Made by a program: the position numbers and the translations under genes
Notes under the pieces: generated by a model
Databases searched by the model: none
What the model saw: only the letters and a program-made list of their open reading frames with translations
Told to the model about the DNA's origin: nothing
In this document: piece by piece, positions 25,945 through 34,931 of the stretch
Numbering within the stretch: position 1 is the stretch's first letter
Layout of the letters: every line of letters begins with the position of its first letter
Assembly: GCA_964567755.1 (NCBI GenBank)
Contig: CAZMNW010000001.1
Location: forward strand, 124,001 to 188,000
Source: DASRJW01 sp964567755
GTDB lineage: Bacteria; Krumholzibacteriota; Krumholzibacteriia; G020349025
Reading direction: 5' to 3'
DNA length: 64,000 bases

Positions 25945-25954
25945 GGTGGTTCGC

Positions 25955-26428
25955 TTGGCGATCGTCGAAGGCAAGCCCGCACCCGCGTTCACGCTGACCG
26001 GTCCTGGAAGCAAACAGGTCTCTCTCGCGGACTACGCCGGCAAGCATGTGATCGTGTACTTCTATCCGAAGGACGACACCCCCGGATGCACCAAAGAGGC
26101 CTGTGGTTTTCGCGATGGCTGGAAGGAAATCCAGAAGCTCGGGGCTGTGGTTCTCGGTGTTTCGGCGGACGACGAAAAATCGCACGCCGATTTCGCGACC
26201 AAATACGCACTGAAGTTCCCGCTGCTGTCCGACCCGGGTCACAAGATGATGGCCAAGTACGGCGCTCACGGCGAGAAGATGTTGTATGGCAAGAAAAGCA
26301 TCGGGGTGATTCGTTCCACGGTTTGGATCGGACCCGATGGCAAAGTGCGCAAGCACTGGGCCAGGGTCGCCGACGCCGAAAAACACCCCGCACAAGTGCT
26401 GGAAGCATTGCGTCGAGCTTCCGAGTAA
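25955..26428 (+). CDS. bcp: thioredoxin-dependent peroxiredoxin, Bcp type
   Basis: The start is TTG 25955, eight bases after a GAGG site that spans the previous stop; GTG 25946 sits in that site. The product is 157 residues, the usual Bcp length. The peroxidatic Cys is C45 in PKDDTPGCTKEAC and C50 is the nearby resolving Cys of atypical 2-Cys enzymes. It reduces hydrogen peroxide and organic hydroperoxides in the cytoplasm with thioredoxin. It ends in TAA directly followed by the ATG of the next gene. Confidence 0.94.
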   Translation: MAIVEGKPAPAFTLTGPGSKQVSLADYAGKHVIVYFYPKDDTPGCTKEACGFRDGWKEIQKLGAVVLGVSADDEKSHADFATKYALKFPLLSDPGHKMMAKYGAHGEKMLYGKKSIGVIRSTVWIGPDGKVRKHWARVADAEKHPAQVLEALRRASE

Positions 26429-27307
26429 ATGCAGGGCGACGGAATCCATGGCGGCGAAATGCGCCGTGCGCGCACGGTGGCGCTCACCGGCGTGGCGCTC
26501 GTGGCTTTTGCATCCAACTCGATCCTGTGTCGAATGGCGCTCGGCGCCGGACAGGCCGATCCTGCGGCGTTCACCGTTCTGCGCTTGGCATCGGGCGCCC
26601 TCTGCCTGTGGCTGATCGCGGCGGCGCGCCGGGTGCACGTGCAGCATCGACCGCGACGTGCTTGGCTCCCGTCGCTCATGCTGTTCTCTTATGCCGCCTG
26701 TTTCTCCTTCGCTTACGTCGACTTGTCTGCCGGCACGGGCGCCCTCGTTCTTTTCGGTTCGGTGCAAGCCACCATGCTGCTCGCCGCACTGCGTGCGGGG
26801 GAACGACCGCACGCACTGCAATGGCTCGGTCTGTCTGGCGCTCTCGCGGGACTGATCGTGCTGGTACTCCCCGGATTGCGTGCTCCATCGCCGCTCGGTT
26901 CGGCACTCATGGCCGCGGCCGGCGTCTCCTGGGGCGTGTACACGTTGCGCGGACGCGGGTCCGCGAACCCGCTTGCCGACACGGCGACGAACTTCCTGTG
27001 GGCGGTCGCGGTCGCGGTACCGTTTGCTCTCGTCACCTTTGGTAGCATGCATGTGTCTCCACGAGGAGCCTTGTTGGCGCTCGTGTCCGGCGCGCTCGCC
27101 TCGGGCCTGGGCTACGTCATCTGGTACGCTGCGTTGCGTGATCTCACGGCGACGCGTGCGGCAACGGTGCAGCTCGCCGTCCCGGTTCTCGCCGCCGCCG
27201 CCGGCGTCTTCTTGTTGGGGGAGCAGATCTCGCTGCGGCTGGTGCTGGCGGCGATCCTGATTCTGGGGGGCGTCGGCCTGGTGGTGGGGACACGCGCCCG
27301 GCGTTGA
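26429..27307 (+). CDS. EamA/DMT family transporter
   Basis: ATG 26429 immediately follows the previous TAA. The 292-residue protein has ten predicted membrane helices in two EamA repeats (first ALTGVALVAFASNSILCRMAL, second ALMAAAGVSWGVYTLRG), ending in a basic RARR tail. Such carriers export metabolites or amino acids; the substrate cannot be read from sequence. Zero spacing to the peroxiredoxin gene suggests translational coupling. An alternative start is ATG 26459. Confidence 0.9.
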   Translation: MQGDGIHGGEMRRARTVALTGVALVAFASNSILCRMALGAGQADPAAFTVLRLASGALCLWLIAAARRVHVQHRPRRAWLPSLMLFSYAACFSFAYVDLSAGTGALVLFGSVQATMLLAALRAGERPHALQWLGLSGALAGLIVLVLPGLRAPSPLGSALMAAAGVSWGVYTLRGRGSANPLADTATNFLWAVAVAVPFALVTFGSMHVSPRGALLALVSGALASGLGYVIWYAALRDLTATRAATVQLAVPVLAAAAGVFLLGEQISLRLVLAAILILGGVGLVVGTRARR

Positions 27308-27317
27308 GGAGGTTATG

Positions 27318-27905
27318 ATGTCGACCCGTTGCGATTGGGCCGGGAGCGATCCGCTCTACGTCGCCTACCACGACTGCGAGTGGGGCGTGCCGCTGCACGA
27401 CGACCGCCTGCTGTTCGAGTTCCTTGTTCTCGAGGGCGCACAGGCCGGTCTGTCCTGGATCACGATCCTGCGCAAGCGCGACGCCTACCGCCGCGCCTTT
27501 GCCGAATTCCAGCCTCAAAAAGTGGCGCGCTTCGACAAGCGCAAGATCGAGCGCTTGCTCGCCGATCCCGGCATCGTGCGCAACCGGCAGAAGATCGAAT
27601 CCGCCGTGGGCAATGCTCGCGCCTACGCGAAAGTCCAGGAAGAGTTCGGCTCGTTCGATGCCTATAGTTGGCGTTTCGTCGGCGGCAAGACGATGCAGAA
27701 TCGCTGGCAGCGCCAACAGGAGCTTCCGGCCAAGACTGCCGAATCCGAGGCCATGAGTCGCGACCTCGTGCGCCGCGGCTTTCGTTTCGTGGGCCCGACC
27801 ATCTGCTACGCGCACATGCAGGCGACCGGCATGGTCAACGACCATTTGGTCGGCTGCTTCCGTCATCGCGAAGTGGTGGCCTTGGCGAAGCGCGCCAGGA
27901 AATAG
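27318..27905 (+). CDS. tag: DNA-3-methyladenine glycosylase I
   Basis: ATG 27318 is five bases after GAGGAGG; ATG 27315 is too close. The 195-residue protein has the Tag pattern: Cys and His zinc ligands in RCDWAGSDPLYVAYHDCEWG, LLFEFLVLEGAQAGLSWITILRKR with the substrate-pocket Glu and Trp, and a C-terminal GFRFVGPTICYAHMQATGMVNDH that supplies the remaining ligands. It removes 3-methyladenine from alkylated DNA. The 11-base gap suggests it is read with the EamA gene. Confidence 0.97.
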   Translation: MSTRCDWAGSDPLYVAYHDCEWGVPLHDDRLLFEFLVLEGAQAGLSWITILRKRDAYRRAFAEFQPQKVARFDKRKIERLLADPGIVRNRQKIESAVGNARAYAKVQEEFGSFDAYSWRFVGGKTMQNRWQRQQELPAKTAESEAMSRDLVRRGFRFVGPTICYAHMQATGMVNDHLVGCFRHREVVALAKRARK

Positions 27906-27932
27906 CGGTTCGCCGCTCGAGGTCCGCGATCC

Positions 27933-29609
27933 TCACAATCGCAGTACCGAGAAACGCGTGTGCGCGGCAGCCTCACCGCCGCCCACCAGATCCGTGAGGC
28001 CGATCAGGAGCTCGTAACTTCCTTCCTCCAGCTCGCCGAGGTCGATGCGTAGTTCTTCGCCGGGGCGTGCGACGGCGGCTTCCGCGATGAAGGACGAGAT
28101 CACAGTAGGGCGCGGTTTCTGGGCACGCCGCCGCCGGTTCGCGGCCGGAGTGTGCGGCAGGATCTGATAGGAAATGCGATAACGCGCCCTCTGGTTCTCG
28201 TCCAACACCAGACCGTAGATCTCGAAATAGGCCGTCAGGTGCCGCGCGCTGCTGTAGACCGCGATCGGATTCGGCAGGACGAGGCGCTCGTTCTTGGCGA
28301 AACGCGAGCTGGCGTAACCAGCCGCTGGCACGATGGCCGTGGCCAGCTGGATGTCGGAAAGCGCGAGACGCGGGCTCGCCAAATCCGCCACCAGCACATC
28401 CGCCGTATACGTGCCCGCGTTGCTCGCACCCAGGTCGGTGAGGCGGAGGGTCAAGCGGTACAAGCCAGGCCTCGCCGCGAAGGCGAGCTGCGCGGGCCAA
28501 AGATCGGCGCGATTGGTGCTGTCGAAGCGGTTGGCCTTGAGATCCATCTCGTAGGTGTCGCGGCCCACTTCGCGCAGATCTTCGTCGAGCAGGACGCCTT
28601 CGAGCCGGTAGCGGGCAGCGTACAGCGAGTCCTGCCAGGTGTAGACGAGATCCTGCACGCTCCACTGCACGTGCGCCTCGAGACGCAACAGCGCCGTGCC
28701 ACTGGAATCGTCACCGGATCCGCGAAAGATATCCGTGTCGAACACGAACCACAGGAATCGTGCCGGCGCCCCGGGAACTTCGAAACGCTCCAGCCGCTCT
28801 TCCCACACTTGGCGCGCGCGCACGAGTGCGAGCTCTGCCTTCGCCGCGGCCATCGGGTTGGTCGCCTCGATGTTGACGCGATCGGGGTCGTAGTACGTCG
28901 CCGGCAAGCCGAAACCCAAAGCTGCGTCTTGAAAGCCCTGCGTCGCGGCGCGAAGGACATCGGGGCGGCGGGTGAATCCTTTCGCCGAGATCCCGATCAG
29001 CCATGGCCCGCGCGGCGGATTGCGCCGCTCGAAAGCGACCACGACGTCATCCGGGTAGAACCAGTATAGGCGCTCGGGGATGTAGCCCAATCCATCCTGG
29101 ACATCGGGTGGCCAACGGCTGGTGCCACTCGGCGGCCCGTAGAGAATGAAGAATCGGCCGCGGTCGTCGAAAGAGGGTGACGCCGACATCCCGAACTGTT
29201 CGCGCGCCACGCGCACGCGCTGTTGGTGCTCGAGCCAGCGTTCGTTCTCGGCTGTCGTCGGTGTGGGATCGCGCAGCACCCAGTAGCGTCGCAGCCATTC
29301 GCCGCGCAGCGAGTCGCCGGACAAGCCGAGGAACTGATCGCGCAGGCTGATGTCGAGCAGCGGTTCCAATTCATCGTACTGCATGCGCATGCCCGGCCCG
29401 AGCGCGTCCAATGAACCGCCATCCGGATCGAAACTTGGATCGAGCGTGACGAGCCGTTGTAGATATTCGGCAATTGTTCGTGGCGGTTCGGCGCTTTGCT
29501 GGCGCCGCGCGATGATGTCACTCAGGCGCTCCGTCGCCGACTCCGGTGCCTTCCCCGCCCCGACCAGGACAGCGATGCAACAGAGCAACCAGACGAAGCG
29601 CGTACGCAC
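27933..29609 (-). CDS. GWxTD domain-containing secreted protein
   Basis: This 558-residue protein has a signal peptide (FVWLLCCIAVLVGAGKA). Residues about 100-200 match the GWxTD region: LRDPTPTTAENERWLEHQQRV, then FDDRGRFFILYGPPSG and RLYWFYPDDVVVAF. The C-terminal half is strand-rich with ASSRFAKNERLVLPNPIAVYSS, as in other family members. These proteins occur in Acidobacteriota, Gemmatimonadota and relatives and have no proven function. It ends close to the convergent tag gene. Confidence 0.85.
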   Translation of the reverse strand: MRTRFVWLLCCIAVLVGAGKAPESATERLSDIIARRQQSAEPPRTIAEYLQRLVTLDPSFDPDGGSLDALGPGMRMQYDELEPLLDISLRDQFLGLSGDSLRGEWLRRYWVLRDPTPTTAENERWLEHQQRVRVAREQFGMSASPSFDDRGRFFILYGPPSGTSRWPPDVQDGLGYIPERLYWFYPDDVVVAFERRNPPRGPWLIGISAKGFTRRPDVLRAATQGFQDAALGFGLPATYYDPDRVNIEATNPMAAAKAELALVRARQVWEERLERFEVPGAPARFLWFVFDTDIFRGSGDDSSGTALLRLEAHVQWSVQDLVYTWQDSLYAARYRLEGVLLDEDLREVGRDTYEMDLKANRFDSTNRADLWPAQLAFAARPGLYRLTLRLTDLGASNAGTYTADVLVADLASPRLALSDIQLATAIVPAAGYASSRFAKNERLVLPNPIAVYSSARHLTAYFEIYGLVLDENQRARYRISYQILPHTPAANRRRRAQKPRPTVISSFIAEAAVARPGEELRIDLGELEEGSYELLIGLTDLVGGGEAAAHTRFSVLRL

Positions 29610-29624
29610 GCTGGCCTGAATTCG

Positions 29625-30065
29625 TCAGGGGTGGGTGGAACCGATCTTCGGTTTGTGCAGTAACTGCACCGAACGGATGCGAGTAGTGGTGACACCGTTG
29701 GCGAACTCGAGGAACAGCCCCGGCGCCGCGAGGATCTCGGCGTAGATCACGCTTCCACCCCAGGTGCAGCCGTTGATGCCGACGACGATCGGCACCTGTC
29801 CGTGGCGCGCGAACCAGCCGCCCCATACGAACCACGCATCCGTGCCGGCACGGTTGATGGCATACGTCGAGTTCTTGGTGGTGACGATCAGGGTCTCGCC
29901 CCACGCCATCTCGGCGCGACGGACGACATCCCGCGACACCGGATCGTCCGAGTGCGGCGAACTCTGCGGCCGCTCCAGTGCCGGGACAGCACGCTCCACG
30001 ATGGCGTTCAGGGTGCGGACGCGGACGGTGTTTTGATGTGGACTCGACGCATCCCAGACGGACAC
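29625..30065 (-). CDS. hypothetical protein
   Basis: This 146-residue protein starts at GTG 30065 behind GAGGAGG. I do not recognise it. It has no signal peptide. The N-terminal third is polar and may be flexible; then come strands (GETLIVTTKNSTYAINRAG) and a glycine/tryptophan-rich section (WFVWGGWFARHG, GINGCTWGGSVI). It lies 15 bases upstream of the GWxTD gene on the same strand and probably shares its transcript. Confidence 0.65.
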   Translation of the reverse strand: MSVWDASSPHQNTVRVRTLNAIVERAVPALERPQSSPHSDDPVSRDVVRRAEMAWGETLIVTTKNSTYAINRAGTDAWFVWGGWFARHGQVPIVVGINGCTWGGSVIYAEILAAPGLFLEFANGVTTTRIRSVQLLHKPKIGSTHP

Positions 30066-30154
30066 GTTCCCTCCTCGCCGGCGTGCTCATCTGAAATGTA
30101 CTGGACCGCCTGGGGGGCATGCAACCCCACCCTCACCGCTGCGACCCTGGAGTC

Positions 30155-30182
30155 TGGACCTCGTGGGGGCTTGTGCTAGACT
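30155..30182 (+). promoter_or_regulatory. candidate promoter for the asnB operon
   Basis: TGGACC at 30155-30160 and TAGACT at 30177-30182, 16 bases apart, about 78 bases before the asnB ATG. The -35 is weak. Confidence 0.35.
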
Positions 30183-30259
30183 GAAATCGCTCGTGCGCGC
30201 TCCAGGCGCGTCGAAATTGGACCGACGTCTCCGACCTTCCGCGTCAGCGAAGAGACTTC

Positions 30260-32137
30260 ATGTGTGGGATCTGCGGCATTTTCCACTATCGCCGGGATGA
30301 GGACGTCCCGCGCCCGCTCGTCGAGGCGATGGCGTACAGCATTCGCCATCGCGGCCCCGACGACGACGGCTTTCATTTCGACGGCCGCATCGGTTTTGGG
30401 TTCCGCCGCCTGTCGATCATCGATCTGGAAACAGGGCACCAGCCGCTCGCCAACGAGGACGACTCGCGCTGGGTGATGCTGAACGGCGAAATCTACAACT
30501 ACCGCGAGCTGCGCCGCGTGCTGGAAGGGGCCGGTCACCGCTTCCGCACCCGCACCGACACCGAAACGATCGTGCACGGATACGAAGAATGGGGCGCCGC
30601 GGTCACCAGCCGATTGAACGGCATGTTCGGTTTCGCCCTCTGGGATGCGCCCGCACGCTCGTTGCTGCTCGCCCGCGATCACCTCGGGGTCAAGCCGCTC
30701 TACTACTACGACGACGGCACGCGTCTGCTCTTCGGCTCCGAGATCAAGGCGATCTTGCAAGACGACAGCGTCCCGCGTGAGATCGATTTGGAATCGCTCG
30801 CCATTTTTCTGGCGCTCGGCTTCGTGCCGTCGCCGCGGACTCTCTTCAAGGGGATTCGCAAGATTCCACCCGGTCATCGCCTGCATGTGGACGGCCGCGG
30901 TGTGCGTCTCGAACGCTATTGGCACACGGTGCCGCAAATCCGCGCCATCTCGGAGCCTGAGGCCGTCGAAGAGTACGCCAGGCGTTTCCGTCTCGCCATC
31001 GAGAGGCAGATGGTGAGCGATGTTCCGGTCGGCAGCCTGCTCTCGGGGGGAGTCGATTCGGCCATGGTGACGGCAGTGATGCAGGACCTTTCGCCGCAGC
31101 CGGTTTCCACTTTCGCCGTTGGTTTCGAAGAAGCGGGCGATTGGAACGAGCTCGAAGACGCCGCTCAGTCAGCCCGCCTCCTCGGCACCAATCACCAGGA
31201 TCTGCGCATCAGCGCCCAAGACTACGTCGATTTTTTCCCGGAATCGCTCTGGCACCTGGAAGAACCGGTGCTGTCACAGAGCACCTTCGCCTTTTATTTT
31301 CTGACGCGCATGGCGCGACGCAGCGTCAAAGTCGTGCTCACCGGCCAAGGCGCCGACGAGCCTCTCGCCGGCTACGATCGCTATCGCGGCGAGAAGCTCG
31401 CGGGCAGCTTCGGCTGGCTGGCCGGCAGCCCGGTGTCGCGGCGGCTGGTGGCCGCGCTCCCACGCGCCGAGAAGCTCCGGCGCGCGGCGCAATCGCTCGG
31501 CGAACGCGATCCGTTACTGCGTTTTGCCAGCATTCACGCCCTCTTCACCACCGAAGACAGTCAGAAACTGCTGCGGCCCGAGCTCGCATCCGCCCTCGCG
31601 GGCTTCGATCCGACCCAACCCATCCGCGCCTGGCAGCAGGACGTCCAGCACTTGGATGGCCTGTCGCAGCTCTTGTACGTCGACACCCGACTGTCGCTCC
31701 CGGACGACCTCCTCTTCTACGGGGACAAGCTTTCCATGGCCAACTCGCTCGAGGCACGCGTGCCCATCCTCGACTACGAGCTGGTCGAGTTCGTCGAAAC
31801 GTTGCCGCCGGCGCTCAAGCTGCGCGGGCTGACGGGAAAGTACGTGCACAAACAAGCGGCGCGACGCTGGCTTCCGGAACACGTCATCCGTCGCCCCAAG
31901 AAGGGTTTCGCCACCCCGGTCGACTCTTGGTTCCAGAGCGAGCTGGATGGTTTCGTGCGCGAGACACTCCTCGGCAGCGACTCCGCTTGCCGCGAGTACT
32001 TCGAACCCGCTGCTGTGGCGACGCTTCTCGATGAGCACCGCCGAGGCAAGCGCGACCATCGCCGCCGGATTTTCGCGCTGCTCAGCTTCGAGCTCTGGCA
32101 TCGCCGTTTCCTGCGCTCCCCCGTCACCGTCACCTGA
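30260..32137 (+). CDS. asnB: glutamine-hydrolysing asparagine synthase
   Basis: This 625-residue protein begins MCGICGIFHY, so Cys2 is the glutaminase nucleophile after Met removal. The class II amidotransferase domain covers about 1-205 (NGEIYNYRELRR, FNGMFGFALWD-like segment). The synthetase domain has the PPi loop SGGVDSA near residue 262 and KVVLTGQGADEPLAGYDRY. It makes Asn from Asp, Gln and ATP; relatives in sugar-nucleotide clusters can amidate other acids. Its place directly before an AlgD-like dehydrogenase leaves a cell-surface polysaccharide role open. GlnH-active residues appear intact. Confidence 0.94.
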   Translation: MCGICGIFHYRRDEDVPRPLVEAMAYSIRHRGPDDDGFHFDGRIGFGFRRLSIIDLETGHQPLANEDDSRWVMLNGEIYNYRELRRVLEGAGHRFRTRTDTETIVHGYEEWGAAVTSRLNGMFGFALWDAPARSLLLARDHLGVKPLYYYDDGTRLLFGSEIKAILQDDSVPREIDLESLAIFLALGFVPSPRTLFKGIRKIPPGHRLHVDGRGVRLERYWHTVPQIRAISEPEAVEEYARRFRLAIERQMVSDVPVGSLLSGGVDSAMVTAVMQDLSPQPVSTFAVGFEEAGDWNELEDAAQSARLLGTNHQDLRISAQDYVDFFPESLWHLEEPVLSQSTFAFYFLTRMARRSVKVVLTGQGADEPLAGYDRYRGEKLAGSFGWLAGSPVSRRLVAALPRAEKLRRAAQSLGERDPLLRFASIHALFTTEDSQKLLRPELASALAGFDPTQPIRAWQQDVQHLDGLSQLLYVDTRLSLPDDLLFYGDKLSMANSLEARVPILDYELVEFVETLPPALKLRGLTGKYVHKQAARRWLPEHVIRRPKKGFATPVDSWFQSELDGFVRETLLGSDSACREYFEPAAVATLLDEHRRGKRDHRRRIFALLSFELWHRRFLRSPVTVT

Positions 32138-32167
32138 GTTGTCTCGGCGTCATCCCTTGGAGAACTC

Positions 32168-33478
32168 GTGAAAGTCGCGCTCTTCGGTCTCGGTTATGTC
32201 GGCTGTGTCTGCGCCGGGTGCTTCGCCCGCTCCGGTCACGAGGTCATCGGAGTGGACTTGAACTCGGTGAAAGTGGACATGCTGGAAAACGGCCGGAGCC
32301 CGATCGTCGAGAAGGACGTTGGCGAACTGCTGCGAGCCGGCAAGGAGTCCGGCCGGCTGCGCGCCACGACCGCGGCGCGCGAGGCCGTGCACGCAGCAGC
32401 CGTATCGATGATCTGTGTCGGAACTCCGAGTCGGCCCAACGGCAGCTTGGATCTGGGTCACGTCCACAAGGTCGCCGAGGAGATCGGCGCCGCGCTCGGC
32501 CAAAAATCCGAGTATCACGTAGTCGTGATCCGCAGCACCGTGATGCCGGGCACGGCCGCCAGCGTTACCGACATCCTGGCGCGTGCCTCCGGTAAACAGC
32601 CCGGACGCGACTTCGGGGTCGTCGTCAACCCCGAGTTCATGCGCGAGGGCACCGCCGTCGCCGATTTCCAACAGCCACCCTTGACCTTGCTCGGCAGCGA
32701 GGATGCGCGCGCGCTCGATGTCGTCGCCGCGCTCTACCACGATCTCGAAGCACCATTGTTGCGTACGGCTACGCGAGTGGCCGAGATGGTGAAGTACGTC
32801 AGCAACGCCTATCATGCAGCGAAGATCACCTTCGCCAACGAAATCGGGAGCATCTGCAAGGCGGCGGGCATCGACAGCCATGCGGTCATGGATGTGTTTT
32901 GTCTCGACCACAAGCTCAATATCTCGACCAAGTACTTGCAACCCGGCTTCGCCTTCGGCGGCTCGTGCTTGCCGAAGGACGTGCGCGCCCTCACCTTCCG
33001 CGCCCGCGAGATGGACGTGGCCGTGCCGCTGCTCGACAGTCTCCTGACCTCGAACGCCCTGCAGGTGCGACGCGTCGTCGACACGCTGCTGGCATGGAAA
33101 GAGCGCAAGCTCGGCTTCCTCGGTTTGTCCTTCAAGGGTGGCACCGACGACCTGCGCGAAAGCCCCATCGTCGAGGTCGTGGAAACCATGCTCGGCAAGG
33201 GTTACGACGTGCGCATCTACGACCCGAATGTGTCGCTGGCGCGACTCTTCGGCGCCAACAAGGAATACATCGAGAAAGAGATCCCGCACATCGACCGGCT
33301 CATGTGCAGCAGCATGAACGCCGTGTTGCAGCACGCCGATGTTCTCGTCGTCGGCAACCACAACGACGAGTTCGCCGCCGCGCTTGAGACCCTGCGTCCG
33401 GGTCAGCGGCTCCTGGATTTGGTGCGCCTGCATCAGGCCCTGCCAGACGTCGAGGGTTACGATGGGATCTGCTGGTAG
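32168..33478 (+). CDS. algD: GDP-mannose 6-dehydrogenase-like nucleotide-sugar dehydrogenase
   Basis: This 436-residue protein has an N-terminal Rossmann motif GLGYVG (7-12), CVGTPSRPNGSLDLG, VVNPEFMREGTA, and the catalytic Cys in FAFGGSCLPKDVRAL near residue 267. It follows Pseudomonas AlgD closely by eye, including AGCF near the start, DHKLN, GLSFKGGTDDLRESP, HGAN/GANKEYI and a terminal GICW. It should oxidise GDP-mannose to GDP-mannuronate with two NAD; UDP-glucose as substrate cannot be excluded. No alginate polymerase or export genes follow. The gap to asnB is 30 bases. Confidence 0.9.
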   Translation: MKVALFGLGYVGCVCAGCFARSGHEVIGVDLNSVKVDMLENGRSPIVEKDVGELLRAGKESGRLRATTAAREAVHAAAVSMICVGTPSRPNGSLDLGHVHKVAEEIGAALGQKSEYHVVVIRSTVMPGTAASVTDILARASGKQPGRDFGVVVNPEFMREGTAVADFQQPPLTLLGSEDARALDVVAALYHDLEAPLLRTATRVAEMVKYVSNAYHAAKITFANEIGSICKAAGIDSHAVMDVFCLDHKLNISTKYLQPGFAFGGSCLPKDVRALTFRAREMDVAVPLLDSLLTSNALQVRRVVDTLLAWKERKLGFLGLSFKGGTDDLRESPIVEVVETMLGKGYDVRIYDPNVSLARLFGANKEYIEKEIPHIDRLMCSSMNAVLQHADVLVVGNHNDEFAAALETLRPGQRLLDLVRLHQALPDVEGYDGICW

Positions 33479-33481
33479 GCG

Positions 33482-33892
33482 ATGAAGCTCCTGCTCCTTT
33501 TCGTTCACGACTACTGGCTGCGGCCGTTCGAGCGTTCGCTCCCGGATGCCGTCGACAATCCCGCCGGCGTCGAGACGGGTCCCGCCGTCGTGGCGCTCAT
33601 CCATGTCGAAGCGCAGGACATGGAAGGCACGGACAAGCGCGTCACCAAGGCCCTCAAGCACGTGAAGTGGCTGGCGGGAAAGTTCGAAACGCGCACGGTG
33701 GTCCTGCATTCCTTCGCCCACCTGGCCGCGACACGGGCCGAGCCAATGCAAGCGGATGCACTCCTCGCCAAAATGCGCCAACGATTGACGACGGCAGGCT
33801 ATAGCGTGCACACCACACCGTTCGGCTGGTTCAACGAGTTCCGCCTGCACGTGGCCGGACCGTCGCTCGCCAAAGTCTTCGTCGAGCTCTGA
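33482..33892 (+). CDS. stand-alone ThrRS-type editing domain protein
   Basis: This 136-residue protein consists only of the fold used as the N-terminal editing domain of archaeal threonyl-tRNA synthetase (related to D-aminoacyl-tRNA deacylase): MKLLLLFVHDYWLR at the start, a central VVLHSFAHLAATRAEPMQA segment and a terminal YSVHTTPFGWFNEFRLHVAG. In archaea this domain removes Ser wrongly attached to tRNA-Thr. No synthetase domain is attached. It starts three bases after the algD-like stop, so it is in the same operon. Trans-editing is an inference. Confidence 0.8.
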   Translation: MKLLLLFVHDYWLRPFERSLPDAVDNPAGVETGPAVVALIHVEAQDMEGTDKRVTKALKHVKWLAGKFETRTVVLHSFAHLAATRAEPMQADALLAKMRQRLTTAGYSVHTTPFGWFNEFRLHVAGPSLAKVFVEL

Positions 33893-34035
33893 GCGCACGC
33901 GAACTTCTTGACACCTGTAACAAGCGCGCGACAAGATCCTGCGCTCTGAACGAACTGCCCGCTGTCCAACGGAGAACGCATGCTCGGAGCCAGCGATGTC
34001 ACGGCAGGGAGGTGCCGGCTCACCCGGTGAACCGA

Positions 34036-34617
34036 ATGCAACACACATACGAGTGGGGTGAGCGACTGCCGACCCTTGCGGCGGAACGGCTGTCGTTGCG
34101 CTGGCTCACGGACGCCGATGTGCCCGATCTCTACGCCGTCTTCTCCGACCCCGAGGTCATGCGCTACTGGAGCACGGTTCCGTTCGCGACCCTCGCCGAG
34201 GCCGAAGGCTACCTGCGCAGCATTCACGATCTTTTCGCACAGCGCAGCCTGTTCCAATGGGGGATCGCGCATGCCGCCGATGCCCGTGTCATCGGAACGT
34301 GCACCTTGTATCGGCTAGACCTCGCACACCGCCGGGCCGAAATCGGTTTCGCCATCGCCCGCGCCTACTGGGGTCGGGGCCTGGCACGCGACGCCTTGCG
34401 CGCGCTGCTCGCCTTCGCGTTCCAGAAACTGGATCTGCATCGGCTGGAAGCCGACGCCGATCCGCGCAACGAACGATCGTTGCGGCTGCTCGAAAGCCAG
34501 GGATTCCGCCGCGAGGGCACCCTCCGCGAGCGCTATCACGTGGGCGGCGAGATTCAGGACACGATTTACCTCGGACTGTTGCGCCGCGAGTGGACGCAGC
34601 CGATGCATTTGCCATGA
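34036..34617 (+). CDS. GNAT family N-acetyltransferase (RimJ/RimL-like)
   Basis: From ATG 34036 the product is 193 residues; GTG 34012 or 34027 would lengthen it, and a GGGAGG at 34006 leaves the choice open. It opens with LAAERLSLRWLTDADVPDLY, has the acetyl-CoA loop IARAYWGRGLARDALRAL, and then HRLEADADPRNERSLRLLESQGF, the RimJ/RimL type pattern. It ends in DTIYLGLLRREW. The likely reaction is acetylation of a protein N-terminus or a small amine. A TTGACA at 33908 may be part of its promoter, but the -10 is poor. Confidence 0.9.
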   Translation: MQHTYEWGERLPTLAAERLSLRWLTDADVPDLYAVFSDPEVMRYWSTVPFATLAEAEGYLRSIHDLFAQRSLFQWGIAHAADARVIGTCTLYRLDLAHRRAEIGFAIARAYWGRGLARDALRALLAFAFQKLDLHRLEADADPRNERSLRLLESQGFRREGTLRERYHVGGEIQDTIYLGLLRREWTQPMHLP

Positions 34618-34637
34618 ACGATGAACTTTGGGGTTAG

Positions 34638-34931
34638 ACGGCCGCTTCCAAGAAAACCCCGCGTCTACCTCTGCGGAACTCGGTACAGGGATTTGATGAC
34701 CCCCCAAGTGCTCACTTCGGCGGTCGCCCGACTGACGCGACCGCCACACAATGCTGGCTGCTCGACTGGATCGGCAGGCAATCCAGAACCCGCGGAGAGG
34801 TCGCGAGCCTGTTCCAGAGGATTCAGATGCAACGGGCGCGCTTTAACTCGGAACCTACTCGAGAAGCAGCAGTTCAGGCGCCATTCTATCTCTATATCGA
34901 GTTCAGGGAAATCACAACGAATGGGGACTAG
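34638..34931 (+). other. gap of about 310 bases with an open frame lacking a start
   Basis: No gene is confidently present between the acetyltransferase and the RidA-like gene. One plus-strand frame is open for 97 codons between two TAG codons, with only an internal ATG at 34827. It reads like protein in its second half (CWLLDWIGRQS, EVASLFQRIQMQRARF, FYLYIEFREITTNGD). Base composition in the last 90 bases is more AT-rich than the surroundings. It may be the 3' remnant of a lost gene; I do not recognise a family. Confidence 0.25.

Noticed and set aside
33908..33936. TTGACA upstream of the GNAT gene
   Set aside because: The box at -10 distance (ACAAGA) is a poor match; not called as a promoter.
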